Below are positions 35,173 through 45,171 of a stretch of 64,000 bases of DNA, piece after piece. A program made the translations under genes and the position numbers. This DNA is from Ktedonobacter racemifer DSM 44963 (GTDB lineage Bacteria > Chloroflexota > Ktedonobacteria > Ktedonobacterales > Ktedonobacteraceae), in assembly GCF_000178855.1 (NCBI RefSeq), contig NZ_ADVG01000003.1, positions 1,984,001 through 2,048,000 on the forward strand, given 5' to 3'. Position 1 is the first letter of the stretch, and the number at the start of each line of letters is the position of its first letter. The notes beneath the pieces were generated by a model. That model was not told the origin of the DNA. It worked only from the letters and a program-made list of their open reading frames with translations, and made no database searches.

Positions 35173-37941
35173 TTAAGAAGCAAGCTGTGTATTAGCAAAC
35201 TCAAGAATACGTTGGAGTTCTTGGCTGGTAAAAAGTTTCCGCGCATTACCAATCCGGCTAAAAGGCGGCTTCTCTAGATCCTCTTGAACTAGTGGCTTAT
35301 TATTTAGAATCCAAGTCCCTACTGTGCGCAGAAAATCCTTTCTGGAAGCTAGAACTGCAGGAAATTCATTCATAAAGCGCTGCAGGTTTTCCCGGACTTG
35401 TTCTTCGCGGCTCATAAAACGGCGCCTGCCGAGGATATGATAGAGAAAGTCCTGCAGGCCCGCGTCTGACTTCTCATAGACCCGTCGCAGGATCTCCTCT
35501 GTAATATAGAGATCGGGCTTGTTTAATGTCTCGGCGATAGCCTGCATTTCATCCAGCGAGGGCTCTTGCTGAGCCAAAACATGTTTTATTCGATATAAGG
35601 TCGGAATCTGGTCGGCCAGATTATTTATATGCGTCTCGACCTGACTACGATAGTTATCAACAAAGGTCCCTTCTCCGCTAGGTCCATAGATAATCCAGCG
35701 TCGGCTGGCAATATTATCTGGCAAAGTCAGTTTTAAAATAGGCTCAGACTCAGTCTGGCGATGGCGCATTAGTGGCGTAAAGATTCGTTGCATATCCATA
35801 ATGCGATCGTACGAGAGAAATTGCCAGAACTCATTACTCAATACCCAGCGAATTTTCTCTGCCTGGGCCTGTACTTCAGGGAGACCTGTAGGTAACAACT
35901 TGAGAGCACGCTCAATATGTTCTCTCAGACGTCGAATTTGTTCAGGCGAACCTTTGAGATAGGCGATGGCGAGTTGTTCGGTATGAATGGCAAAGGTCAT
36001 TTCTAGGTAATTGACCTCGTTATAGTAGCGGAAAAGAGGGCCGATTTTCTCCGTCACAGTAGCCATATCCTGGTCAAGATAGTTCCAACTCTCGTGACGT
36101 GCCAGAACATCTAAGAAAGGGCGATGTGGGCTGACATGTATGTGATCACGTGGCAATCCAGCCAGCATCTGTTGGAGTTGATCGACAGCTCCTCTAGCTT
36201 CGTCATGTCCTTGTTCTCGTAGTAGTTGCAATTTCTCTAGTCTGAGGAGAAAGAGGCTGACTGGTAGAGGAGCGGTAAGCGTTGGAATCTCACCCTTCGC
36301 GTGCTCATCGTGGTATTCAAAATTTTTCCAGTGGTCAAGAATTAAAAAGCTTTTCTTCTTCTCTTTTGTTATGGGATCTTCCCAAAGTCGTGTCCCTCGC
36401 CCAATCATCTGCCAGAATTTGACTTTGCTAAGAACGGGTTTTGCGAAGACTAGTGTTTGAATAGCTGGTACGTCAATTCCGGTATCTAGCATATCGACTG
36501 AAATCGCAACGCGCGGAAAATCTTGCCGCTTGAAATCGTCGAGGAGCTTGTCGGCGCGCACAATATGACTATCAATCACTGCTGCAAGGTAGGGTAGATC
36601 CGGACGTACACGGCGAAAGCTGTCGGCTAACTCCATGGCATGATAATGGCTGACAGCAAAGATAATGCTTTTCGCGGGCAGAGTTCCTCCGGCCTCTTTG
36701 CGGCATTTCTCTAGAAATTCATTGACAATAGCATCATTTGTACCGGTGTTACTGACCTTTCGCTCCAGATCACTACCCTCAAAATCCAGATCATCCAAAT
36801 TAATCCCTTGATCCTTCAGATATTTCTGCATTTCTGGCGATAGCTGCTCTGCCTTAATGCCCTCTATTTGAAATGTCGTTTGGGTATCAAGCACTTTTTG
36901 AAAATCAACCAGAAAACCTTCTTCAACGGCTCTTTTATATGAATAATAAAACGTTGGTTGGCGAGGGGAACAGCCAAAAAGTTCAAATGTATTATGGTCG
37001 ATATAATCAGTTGGAGTAGCAGTCAATCCCAATTGTAGCGCGTTAAAATAATCGAATGGCTCTTTGTAGCGCTGATAAATCGAACGATGACTTTCATCCG
37101 CGATAATGAGATCATAATACCCGGGGGAAAGCCGTTTATACACCTGCATTATACTAGGGTAAGTTGCTACATGAATATGTGCTGTGAGATCAATTTCTTG
37201 TCCTTCCATCCTTGAGCAGGCTTCACGCGGCAAAAAATGTTTCAGATCACCCATTGCCTGTGTCACCAGTTCTCTCCTATCTGCCAGAAAAAGGACATTT
37301 TGGATTAGGCTAGCTCTCAGGAGTATATCGACTAAGCCTATCACTGTTCTGGTCTTGCCTGTCCCAGTCGCCATCACCAGCAGAAATTTACGCAGTCCAG
37401 CTTCTATAGCATCAAGCACACTCTCTATGGCCTCTTTTTGATATGGACGTTTTTTGCCAGCTATGTTTAGATTGAGCTTTGTTTTGTGCAGATCTTTGCG
37501 ATAAAGCTGTAATGCTCTGAGTCGCTGAAGATCCTCCAGATTGAAGAAACCGCTGATAGGTCTTGGCACAAAGCCGCTAGTGAGATCCCAAAAGTAATGG
37601 ACGTCGCCATTTGTGAGAAATAGAAAAGGCTTTCTGTGGTAAAGGCGCTCTATATGTTCAGCATATTGCTTAGCTTGCCATTGCCCCACAAGTGGATCGT
37701 CGCTATTTTTTTTTGCTTCGACAACGGCGATAGGTTTCTCATCCTCTCCAAAGAGAAGATAATCCACGCGCTCATTGTCATATCTCGTTTCAGCAGAATA
37801 CTGTTGCTTGTTTTCCAGGGCACTTCTCCCCGTTTCTGGCAGAGGATGCTCGACCTTGACATTGCCACGTTTCACGCTCCATCCTGCTTTTGCCAATTTT
37901 TCGTCGATCAGTTGTAAACGGGTCTCAGCCTCTGTTAGCAT
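35173..37941 (-). CDS. hsdR: Type I restriction endonuclease subunit HsdR
   Basis: A 922-residue EcoEI-like subunit from the ATG at 37941, preferred because GTAGGAG lies 6 nt upstream and the protein then begins MLTEAETRLQLIDEKLAKAG as in the family; the frame is open to 38064. The N-terminal nuclease has VDYLLFGEDEKP and AVVEAKKNSDD (Asp, then E-A-K). The helicase core has the P-loop MATGTGKTRTV, the box LIIADESHRSIYQRY (DESH) and WQMIGRGTRLWED (motif VI). It translocates on and cuts unmethylated DNA. It is the first gene of the type I operon. Confidence 0.92.
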   Translation of the reverse strand: MLTEAETRLQLIDEKLAKAGWSVKRGNVKVEHPLPETGRSALENKQQYSAETRYDNERVDYLLFGEDEKPIAVVEAKKNSDDPLVGQWQAKQYAEHIERLYHRKPFLFLTNGDVHYFWDLTSGFVPRPISGFFNLEDLQRLRALQLYRKDLHKTKLNLNIAGKKRPYQKEAIESVLDAIEAGLRKFLLVMATGTGKTRTVIGLVDILLRASLIQNVLFLADRRELVTQAMGDLKHFLPREACSRMEGQEIDLTAHIHVATYPSIMQVYKRLSPGYYDLIIADESHRSIYQRYKEPFDYFNALQLGLTATPTDYIDHNTFELFGCSPRQPTFYYSYKRAVEEGFLVDFQKVLDTQTTFQIEGIKAEQLSPEMQKYLKDQGINLDDLDFEGSDLERKVSNTGTNDAIVNEFLEKCRKEAGGTLPAKSIIFAVSHYHAMELADSFRRVRPDLPYLAAVIDSHIVRADKLLDDFKRQDFPRVAISVDMLDTGIDVPAIQTLVFAKPVLSKVKFWQMIGRGTRLWEDPITKEKKKSFLILDHWKNFEYHDEHAKGEIPTLTAPLPVSLFLLRLEKLQLLREQGHDEARGAVDQLQQMLAGLPRDHIHVSPHRPFLDVLARHESWNYLDQDMATVTEKIGPLFRYYNEVNYLEMTFAIHTEQLAIAYLKGSPEQIRRLREHIERALKLLPTGLPEVQAQAEKIRWVLSNEFWQFLSYDRIMDMQRIFTPLMRHRQTESEPILKLTLPDNIASRRWIIYGPSGEGTFVDNYRSQVETHINNLADQIPTLYRIKHVLAQQEPSLDEMQAIAETLNKPDLYITEEILRRVYEKSDAGLQDFLYHILGRRRFMSREEQVRENLQRFMNEFPAVLASRKDFLRTVGTWILNNKPLVQEDLEKPPFSRIGNARKLFTSQELQRILEFANTQLAS

Positions 37942-38277
37942 TCTTGCTCCTACCTCTTTTGGTAAAAGTAGATCCTCAATATCAAAATCAAATTGTCGAT
38001 TGATATTATACACCCAACATTTATCATCTGGAGCAATATATAGGATCGAAAGTAGATCAAGCACATCGAACTAGTATTGTTTGCTGGTTTGTGCATTTAT
38101 CTGTTGTCTATGCTTGAGTAGCCTGCTCTCGCGTATATGGCTCTCCACTCACAATCCCATATCTCAATTCGACGAATGATTGTTCTCGTTCTTGCTCTAC
38201 GTCTTTAGACGCTGCACTCTCTGCCTGGAAATTTAAATATGTTCGAACAATCTTCTTTAAAAGCTATGGTAGTATCT
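37942..38277. other. Intergenic region upstream of hsdR
   Basis: No gene is supported. This 336-bp stretch should hold the hsd operon promoter. AT-rich tracts occur, but no promoter stands out clearly. Confidence 0.4.
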
Positions 38278-38541
38278 CTACGCTAGGTCAGGCCAACACC
38301 AACGACAGCGTTTTTCGTTATCTGGTATCTCTTTTTCTGTAGCGGCAAAGTATTTGTCATAGCCTTGCTTTCCACGTGGCTTTACGACCATGATTGTAGT
38401 TCCGCAAAAACCTGGTTGTGGTCGGAGCTTAGCGAGATTGTGCCAAGTAGAAGCCATGGCGGTGGTACCTGCGTTCCTCAGGAAGCCTACTTTCCTCTGA
38501 AGAATGAGATTTAATTCCTGTTGATCATTGATTTTGCGCAT
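38278..38541 (-). CDS. Small conserved-looking protein with C-terminal CxxC
   Basis: An 87-residue frame (ATG at 38541 with GAAGAG upstream; open to 38631). It contains PQPGFCGTTIMVVKPRGKQG and ends EKRCRWCWPDLA. The Cys-rich tail suggests a zinc or redox site, but I do not recognise a family. It lies between sspA and hsdR. Coding status is moderately uncertain. Confidence 0.42.
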   Translation of the reverse strand: MRKINDQQELNLILQRKVGFLRNAGTTAMASTWHNLAKLRPQPGFCGTTIMVVKPRGKQGYDKYFAATEKEIPDNEKRCRWCWPDLA

Positions 38542-38675
38542 ACTATACACTCTTCTTTCGTTAACGCTCTCTTTAAGAATACGGTGGCTAGAATTTCTAA
38601 CTTCATCCTTAAAAAAGGAGAACGCGTCCAATGAAATGGTCTCGTTTTGCTGGGTTGCCTCTTTGAGATCTTAGC

Positions 38676-39839
38676 TTACTGTTTTTGTGCGATTGCTGCT
38701 TGGGCTTGAATGAGGATATGGGCAGTATTGATAATATCGGCGGTGGTGGTGAATTTGCCAATACTGATGCGTAGGGCACCTTCGATGAGGTTAGAGGGTA
38801 GGTGAATGGCTTGGAGGACATGAGAGGGGGCTTCAATGCCCGATGTGCAGGCCGAGCCTGTGGAGATGGCGAGTTTGTGCCTAAGATGGGCAATAAGTAT
38901 GCTGTTATTGAGGCCAGGAATAGAAATGTGGAGGTTGCCTGCTAAACGATGATGAAGGTCTCCGTTGATAACTAGTTGGGGAATGTGCGCCTGGAGAAGG
39001 TTTTGGAGATGATCTCTTTTCGCTTGAATGACTGGCTCGTCCTGATCCATTTCCTGGGAACGTAGTTTGCAGGCTTCGCCGAGGCCGACGATACCTGGAA
39101 CGTTGAGGGTGCCAGATCGCATGCCCTGTTGATGGCCACCTCCATGGATGAGAGGGAGAAGATTGGCTCCTGGTTGGACGATGAGGGCTCCTGAGCCTTT
39201 GGGTCCATACATTTTATGTGCCGAGAGGGCGAGATAGGTAATACCAGCGGCATCAAAGTCGATGGGAATTTTTCCAACACCCTGCGTGGCGTCACAGAAG
39301 TAGGCCGCGTTGTATTGAGCTGCAATGTTGGCAATTTCTTGGATTGGGGCAACGGTCCCAATCTCGTTATTGGCAGCCATAATGCAAATAAGGTCAATGC
39401 CTGTCTGACAGACACGTTTCAGATGGTCCAGATCGATACGCCCTTGTTGGTCAACGTGTAGCCAGGTTAAAATGGCTTTTCCTTGTTGTTGAAGAGCCTG
39501 GCAGGTATCAAGGACGGCTTTGTGTTCGGTAGGAGAGACGGCGATACGTTGGCGGGGCGTGCGGGCATTGCAGTGCCCCTGAAGAGCAAGGTTAATGCTC
39601 TCGGTTGCTCCTGATGTGAAGATAATGTTACGAGGAGCTGTGTCGAGTAAGGTGGCAATGTGGCGTGCTGCAGCTGTGACAGCGGCTTCAGCTTCATCTC
39701 CATAAGTATGATCTGTGCTGCTTGCATTACCGAAAGCCTGAGTCATGTAGTAGAGCATACGCTCTACTACACGTGGGTCCATGGGTGTGGTGGCATGGTA
39801 ATCCATATAAATGGGCTTAGGTCGCGTATTAGCGTTCAT
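38676..39839 (-). CDS. sspA: Cysteine desulfurase SspA/DndA-like
   Basis: A 387-residue PLP enzyme. The ATG at 39839 is preferred (GGAAG 8 nt upstream, start 11 nt inside the sspH end); the frame is open to 39923. It has IYMDYHATTPMDPRVVERML at the start, the PLP lysine in SAHKMYGPKGSGAL, and the catalytic Cys loop ISTGSACTSG. It mobilises sulfur from cysteine for the phosphorothioate modification carried out with SspB, SspC and SspD. It is the last gene of the operon, directly coupled to sspH. A housekeeping IscS-like role is possible, but its position argues for phosphorothioation. Confidence 0.85.
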   Translation of the reverse strand: MNANTRPKPIYMDYHATTPMDPRVVERMLYYMTQAFGNASSTDHTYGDEAEAAVTAAARHIATLLDTAPRNIIFTSGATESINLALQGHCNARTPRQRIAVSPTEHKAVLDTCQALQQQGKAILTWLHVDQQGRIDLDHLKRVCQTGIDLICIMAANNEIGTVAPIQEIANIAAQYNAAYFCDATQGVGKIPIDFDAAGITYLALSAHKMYGPKGSGALIVQPGANLLPLIHGGGHQQGMRSGTLNVPGIVGLGEACKLRSQEMDQDEPVIQAKRDHLQNLLQAHIPQLVINGDLHHRLAGNLHISIPGLNNSILIAHLRHKLAISTGSACTSGIEAPSHVLQAIHLPSNLIEGALRISIGKFTTTADIINTAHILIQAQAAIAQKQ

Positions 39840-42800
39840 TATCGTACTTCCTAATCTCGTCAACAACTTGGAATTGGTCTTCACTGGATAAAAATGGGAC
39901 TTGAGCATAGGTGATTTCCCCACCGAGTTTCGCCGCCAGGTGACCCTTGCCCAAAAGTTTTTCGGCTCCCTTTTCTCCTAAAGCAATTTCGGAGGTGCCT
40001 TGGCTTTCAACGCGCAATATTAGGCGGTTGCCTAGATTGTCTCGTAGTTGTGGTGGGAGTATATTGGCTTCAGGCCTTTGGGCAGCGAAAATGAGGTGAA
40101 TTCCTGCGGCTCGGGCTTTCGTACCAAGACGTTGCACCGAGGCCGAAACTGCTTCTTTATACTCACTTACCAACATCCAATCGGCGAATTCATCATGTAC
40201 AAGCCAAAGGACTGGAAGACGTTCCGCTAGAGACACTTTTTTGTTGTAATCTACCAGGTTGTTGACTTTCGCTTTGGCCAGAAGATCATAGCGGTGATCC
40301 ATTTGAGCGACGAGTGAACTCAGAATCTCTTGTGCTCTTCCTTGCTCTGTGATGATCCCTTCGCGTAAATGGGGGAGATCAAGGAGTTGTTGATAGTCAA
40401 CTCCTTTTTTAGGATCGATCAAGTAGATATGTGCAAGTTTGGATGAGTTGGTTTGGCAGATATCAAGCAGCAGGTTTTGCATCAGCACAGATTTGCCGCT
40501 TCCTGTGGTTCCGGCAATAAGTGTGTGAGGTGCGTGCTGTTCAACTTTATCGTTGGACTTGCCCACATTGAGGTAAAGGAGTTCACCATCCATTTCTTTG
40601 ATACCAAGAATGAAGCACAGGTTCATCTCACCTGGACCGGTAAAGAATTCGCGCTCTTTCCAAACATCGAGCAAAGAGACGGTTTCTCGCTGCGGACGAG
40701 CAATCGAGACGACTATCTCACCTGGCTGGGCAGTAATATGGAGGAGAGAGAGTCCGTGGGTGGTGAGCAGGACAGATTTCTTCTTCTCCAAATCCTCAAC
40801 TTTGAGATGATCTGAGCCTTTAAGCCGAATAAGTAGTGCATTCGGCGTAAGGCGTGACCCCAGAATCTTAGCCTGAAGGCTATAGCTGATAAGCGCCTTT
40901 TGCAATGTCTGCTGTACTGCTTGGCTCCATTGCTCATTCTTTTCGATCACAGCGGTTTGGCTGGCGCCTTGGTTGCTTTGTGTGTTTGTACCCAGTGTTG
41001 GTTTGTGGACATGAAGTTGCATTGTACCCTGGTTTGTAATTTGTGATTTGTTGGGAGTATGGTTCCCATTACCTATTGCTATGTGTTCACCTGAGCCGCT
41101 GTCGCTTGCAACTTGTGGAACTGCTAGAGTGTGGCCATTCGAGGACGTACTAGGCGTTTGACCATTTAACGGTATCTGGTTTGTAGCAGGCTGCATTTTC
41201 CATAAGGTGTCTGGTGCAGGGTAACGGGGCGTATGTTCGAGCCAGGGACGGTGATCCCCTAAACTCGCGCGTATTGGCATGCATGGTTTGTTTCGATAGA
41301 GTGCTAAAAGGAGCTCCTGAATGTGTTTGCGTCCAAAAACTTCTTGATAGCAACCATCAATGCCCCCTAATTTTAGTTGAGGATCGTCGCTGATGACAGC
41401 ATCTGGAATGGGGGCAAAAACATGTGAATAGCCTTTGACTTCAATCTGTAGCTTTCCCTTGCGCAGGTCATCGCGCCATTGTTGTATATCAATAGGTTGA
41501 TGAGAGTTTACTAGAATACCATCTATCAGCAGGTCGCTCAGTCTCGCTAGCCAGATGTCACGATCTAGGCGGCTAGGGTTTTGGAAGAGCGCATCTTGAA
41601 TACGCTTAACAGTATCTTTTAATTGTTTCTGTGAGGTTTTGCGTGCATCTGCTACATTGGCCTCAAAATATTTGGCCTCGGAAATGATGATTTTTAAAGT
41701 GGGAACGCCATTGTATTGACAGAGGGCTAGAGCCATAATATCAGCTATTTGTTGTTCATCTTGTCCCAACCAGCTTGCATAATCATCTAAGAAGAACCAA
41801 CCAACAGGCTCACCAGATTGGAGTTCAGATGAAATGAGGTATTTGCTAAGTACCAGTCCGATGAGTTCACTGGCATTAGCTCCACGGCGAGCGGCGCGTA
41901 GGACGATATCTCCTGAGAGGTTTTTGGCCTCATTGATACATGTTTGTGCCAGTTTATCAATGTCTATTTCATTGGAGAGACTGAGTTTCTCCAAGCGTTG
42001 TTTGACAAGTACTTGTAGCAACTGAAATGATGAGGTTGAAGAAATGATGAGATTGCGGTCTTGTGCACGATTTTGTTGGTACTTAATGACAGTCACATTT
42101 TGATGTTGAAGCAAGCGCCTTTCTAGGAGATCATCATAATTGACAACCCACTCGCCAAGTTGATGAACTTCCTGGAAGATACGCTGGGTTTTATTGTCTT
42201 GAAATGAGACCTGGCGTGATGGTAGGAAGTGTTTCCCTTTTTCTGGATGTTCGCCAACCACATCATGGATCGCATCCAAATAGGCTGTACCAACAGCGGG
42301 CTGGCTTGGACAAACAAGATAAACGATCGAGCGTAAATCTCCGTATGCTGTGGGATGGCGACGCGACCAACGTGCAGGAAAATGTTGTAAGGGTTGGGGG
42401 ACATCACTATCTATCTCCACTGGAATCCAAACAATCTGGGCTTGCCGGGAGATTACGTCTTGTAAGAAGACAATGTCAGTCATCTTTTCCTGAGAGTTTT
42501 CGTTTGTTTCCGCATCGGTAGCCATAATGCCGATACGCAGACGTGACATGAAATCATTCTCAGATTCGCTGGCAATAAATGCATCAGGATCGTTTTCGAC
42601 TGTATCGATCATTTTCTCGTAAAGTTCGCTCAGCTTCTGCGTATCCTGGTGGCGGAGAATGATCTGACAACAAACCTCATTGGCGGCTTTGCTGTCATAA
42701 AGAGAGGAGAGCTTATCAACAACAGCCATAGGGAGGCCTTTAGAGTCACAATTGTAGAGAACGATGCCCATACTAGATCGCTTGTGCGGTTGAAGCTCGA

Positions 42801-45171
42801 GGTAGCGCCGTATTACTTCTCGAACTTTTTCAGAGGCTTCCTGGGGATTTTCATTGGTTGTTTGATCGATATCATCACGCAATGGGATTTCCATCAAGCT
42901 ATAGTCATTGACGGTGTCTGAAAGGCCGAGAAGCCTAGGTTGCTCACCCTGGAAGCCAATTGTAACCTCTGGATAGTAAGGATGGCTCATATCATTTTTG
43001 AGGTGGAAGAAGAAGAGTCGATCATCACCAAACTCTACATTTGGGTTCTCGATGAGATACTGAACAAAGTGGGCTATCTGGCGAGCCTTCACTGAGATAG
43101 AAAGCAAACGTAGCGGATGCCAGGGTGCAATAATGGCGGCAGGTTTTCCATCGAGAATGCGAACAGTACCAATTTCTAAGACTGGGTGCCAGAGGTCTAC
43201 GCGGTTCTTATCTCCTGCTGCATATTGTTGAAGCACTTGAAGCAAATGACAATAGGCATCAGCTTGATGGAGAATAGCATCACTGGCGATGCCTTCAGCA
43301 TCTGCAAAGCTTTGGATTGCATGGGTATAGGTCGTAGCGAATGTGTCCCAAGTCTGCTTAAGAATTGCCTGTCCATCTTGGGCAATGCGTCCATCTTTAT
43401 ATGCTTCTTGAAGTTTTGTTAAGAAGATTTTGGAAGCGTCTAATGCTTTGGCTGAAGTACTGACGAGCGAGCCTCTATCTTGGCTAAAGGCAGCCTCAAG
43501 AGTAGTGACATCATTTAAGGAAACTTCCTGCAAATGCCCCTTTTTGCTCACTGGTTCGCGATTGACCGAGGTCAGCAGAAATGGTTTTTTGCTCAAGCGG
43601 TTCAGATCATCGTTGAGTTCCATTCCAATAGTGGCTGGATTACACTTCCAGATGAGCTGTGTGGTCGCTGTCTCCTGTTTCCCATGGATAACATACGTCA
43701 GGCTAACATGAAACTTAATCTGTGTCGCATCGCGAGCAGTGGACACATTCTTCGTGAATTTTTCGCCTTTACTATTTTCCTTGTTTTTTTGCTCATCGAT
43801 AAGGCGATCATATTCAAACAACCAAAAAGTTTGCCAATCGATAAAAGGCCTTGTCAAAGTATCGAACCCGCGGTAGCGCGTACAGAAATAGAGGCCAACA
43901 TCTTGATTGAGTGCATTAAGCCACTTGCTTTTACCCTTTTCATATTGGGTTTTGACGATGAAGCGCCGTTTTTCCTGAGCGCCTCCAGCTTGTGCAATCA
44001 GCCGTTCTATGCAGTCAAGCAGACCGACAAGAAAATCGGTACACTCAATCGGTTTCCCATAGACAAATTTATCCCATTTCGCTTTGAGTGGGCGCTTTTT
44101 ATCCAAGGTCAGATGATGTCTATCGTAGAACTCTTTATCCTCATCAACTGGCTCACGGGTGATTTTCCGTTTTGAGAGCGCATCTAGATAAAGCAGATCA
44201 TCTGGCGTCAATTCATCAGGATCTTCATCTTCAAAAAAATCCCTTGTCTCAGTTGCAAGGTCTACCTTTTTGGTTTTGAGACCGGTAAAGAGTCCACTAA
44301 TACCGTCTTTCTCCCATTCGAATTGAGCAAGTTGTGCGCTCTCTTCCGTCCAATCATCTAGAGCGGTAAGAAAACGCTGAATGACTTCATGGGCTTCGGG
44401 TATAATCTCATCTTTAACATTGTTGAATTGTTTTAGGAGATCATCATCATCAATGCGTTGTTGATTCGGGAGATGTTTGCGCAAGAGACTGGCACGTTTG
44501 GAGATAGCGTCCTGGTAGTGTTTTTGCCATTTTGCCACACTTGTACGATTTTTCTCAGGGATTGCTTGAAAATAACCAGTATCTCTGGGGATTTCTAAGA
44601 CAGGTAGGGCATAGCCTAGTGCCTCAATAAGTGGAATGTGTTCTTGTGCAATACAATTATGAACCTGAGCTACATAGTCAGCAAACATTTCAAGCGTATA
44701 TTCATTCGCTTGTTGCAAACCAGCTAGAGCTTTCCCCCACTGTTTTTTCTGTTCGTCAGTCAACGGAAGCATACGGCTGGCAATCATAATCCAGGTATCA
44801 ATACTGGATTTTAGCTCTTTTGCATTGAGTGAGGTAAGATCGTTTAACGATTGTCCCTGATCATCATCATTGTTGGCGAGAATAAGAATAGGTTTGTCGC
44901 ATGGAGCATTGCGCCAGTAGGTAGTACGCTCACTGGTCAATATTGACTCTGGTAGTTCCTCTTCATCAGCAAATGCACGTGGAATTTTTATCTCAACTTC
45001 ATGTTGGAGTAACGGGTCTTTCAGGATCTGGCGGCAAATTTCTGCAACTTGAGTTTGCGTGAGACGATCCAATAGGAAACGGGCAACAGTCGTATCCTGG
45101 TCTTCACGTGTTTCCAAGGATTGTTTGATAATGTCAGCGGCTACCAGGCCGATTAACTGATGTGTATTCAT
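39829..45171 (-). CDS. sspH: SspH/DptH-like FtsK-type ATPase
   Basis: A 1780-residue protein, the largest in the window. The C-terminal part is an FtsK/HerA-type ATPase: P-loop GTTGSGKS at 1554-1561, Walker B VLWLVHDEFADWML, then IHLIFAAQRPEANI. The N-terminal 1300 residues have no domain I can name. Length and position match DptH/SspH of phosphorothioate-linked restriction modules. SspFGH was reported to damage DNA lacking the modification. It follows sspG with no gap and overlaps sspA. The identity comes from synteny plus the ATPase. Confidence 0.8.
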   Translation of the reverse strand: MNTHQLIGLVAADIIKQSLETREDQDTTVARFLLDRLTQTQVAEICRQILKDPLLQHEVEIKIPRAFADEEELPESILTSERTTYWRNAPCDKPILILANNDDDQGQSLNDLTSLNAKELKSSIDTWIMIASRMLPLTDEQKKQWGKALAGLQQANEYTLEMFADYVAQVHNCIAQEHIPLIEALGYALPVLEIPRDTGYFQAIPEKNRTSVAKWQKHYQDAISKRASLLRKHLPNQQRIDDDDLLKQFNNVKDEIIPEAHEVIQRFLTALDDWTEESAQLAQFEWEKDGISGLFTGLKTKKVDLATETRDFFEDEDPDELTPDDLLYLDALSKRKITREPVDEDKEFYDRHHLTLDKKRPLKAKWDKFVYGKPIECTDFLVGLLDCIERLIAQAGGAQEKRRFIVKTQYEKGKSKWLNALNQDVGLYFCTRYRGFDTLTRPFIDWQTFWLFEYDRLIDEQKNKENSKGEKFTKNVSTARDATQIKFHVSLTYVIHGKQETATTQLIWKCNPATIGMELNDDLNRLSKKPFLLTSVNREPVSKKGHLQEVSLNDVTTLEAAFSQDRGSLVSTSAKALDASKIFLTKLQEAYKDGRIAQDGQAILKQTWDTFATTYTHAIQSFADAEGIASDAILHQADAYCHLLQVLQQYAAGDKNRVDLWHPVLEIGTVRILDGKPAAIIAPWHPLRLLSISVKARQIAHFVQYLIENPNVEFGDDRLFFFHLKNDMSHPYYPEVTIGFQGEQPRLLGLSDTVNDYSLMEIPLRDDIDQTTNENPQEASEKVREVIRRYLELQPHKRSSMGIVLYNCDSKGLPMAVVDKLSSLYDSKAANEVCCQIILRHQDTQKLSELYEKMIDTVENDPDAFIASESENDFMSRLRIGIMATDAETNENSQEKMTDIVFLQDVISRQAQIVWIPVEIDSDVPQPLQHFPARWSRRHPTAYGDLRSIVYLVCPSQPAVGTAYLDAIHDVVGEHPEKGKHFLPSRQVSFQDNKTQRIFQEVHQLGEWVVNYDDLLERRLLQHQNVTVIKYQQNRAQDRNLIISSTSSFQLLQVLVKQRLEKLSLSNEIDIDKLAQTCINEAKNLSGDIVLRAARRGANASELIGLVLSKYLISSELQSGEPVGWFFLDDYASWLGQDEQQIADIMALALCQYNGVPTLKIIISEAKYFEANVADARKTSQKQLKDTVKRIQDALFQNPSRLDRDIWLARLSDLLIDGILVNSHQPIDIQQWRDDLRKGKLQIEVKGYSHVFAPIPDAVISDDPQLKLGGIDGCYQEVFGRKHIQELLLALYRNKPCMPIRASLGDHRPWLEHTPRYPAPDTLWKMQPATNQIPLNGQTPSTSSNGHTLAVPQVASDSGSGEHIAIGNGNHTPNKSQITNQGTMQLHVHKPTLGTNTQSNQGASQTAVIEKNEQWSQAVQQTLQKALISYSLQAKILGSRLTPNALLIRLKGSDHLKVEDLEKKKSVLLTTHGLSLLHITAQPGEIVVSIARPQRETVSLLDVWKEREFFTGPGEMNLCFILGIKEMDGELLYLNVGKSNDKVEQHAPHTLIAGTTGSGKSVLMQNLLLDICQTNSSKLAHIYLIDPKKGVDYQQLLDLPHLREGIITEQGRAQEILSSLVAQMDHRYDLLAKAKVNNLVDYNKKVSLAERLPVLWLVHDEFADWMLVSEYKEAVSASVQRLGTKARAAGIHLIFAAQRPEANILPPQLRDNLGNRLILRVESQGTSEIALGEKGAEKLLGKGHLAAKLGGEITYAQVPFLSSEDQFQVVDEIRKYDNER

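Noticed and set aside
38065..38275. CRISPR-like or RNA-gene signal upstream of hsdR
   Set aside because: No regularly spaced repeats and no tRNA- or riboswitch-like fold were seen.
43534..44175. 213-residue plus-strand frame within sspH
   Set aside because: It is antisense to a continuous 1780-residue frame and has no recognisable domain.
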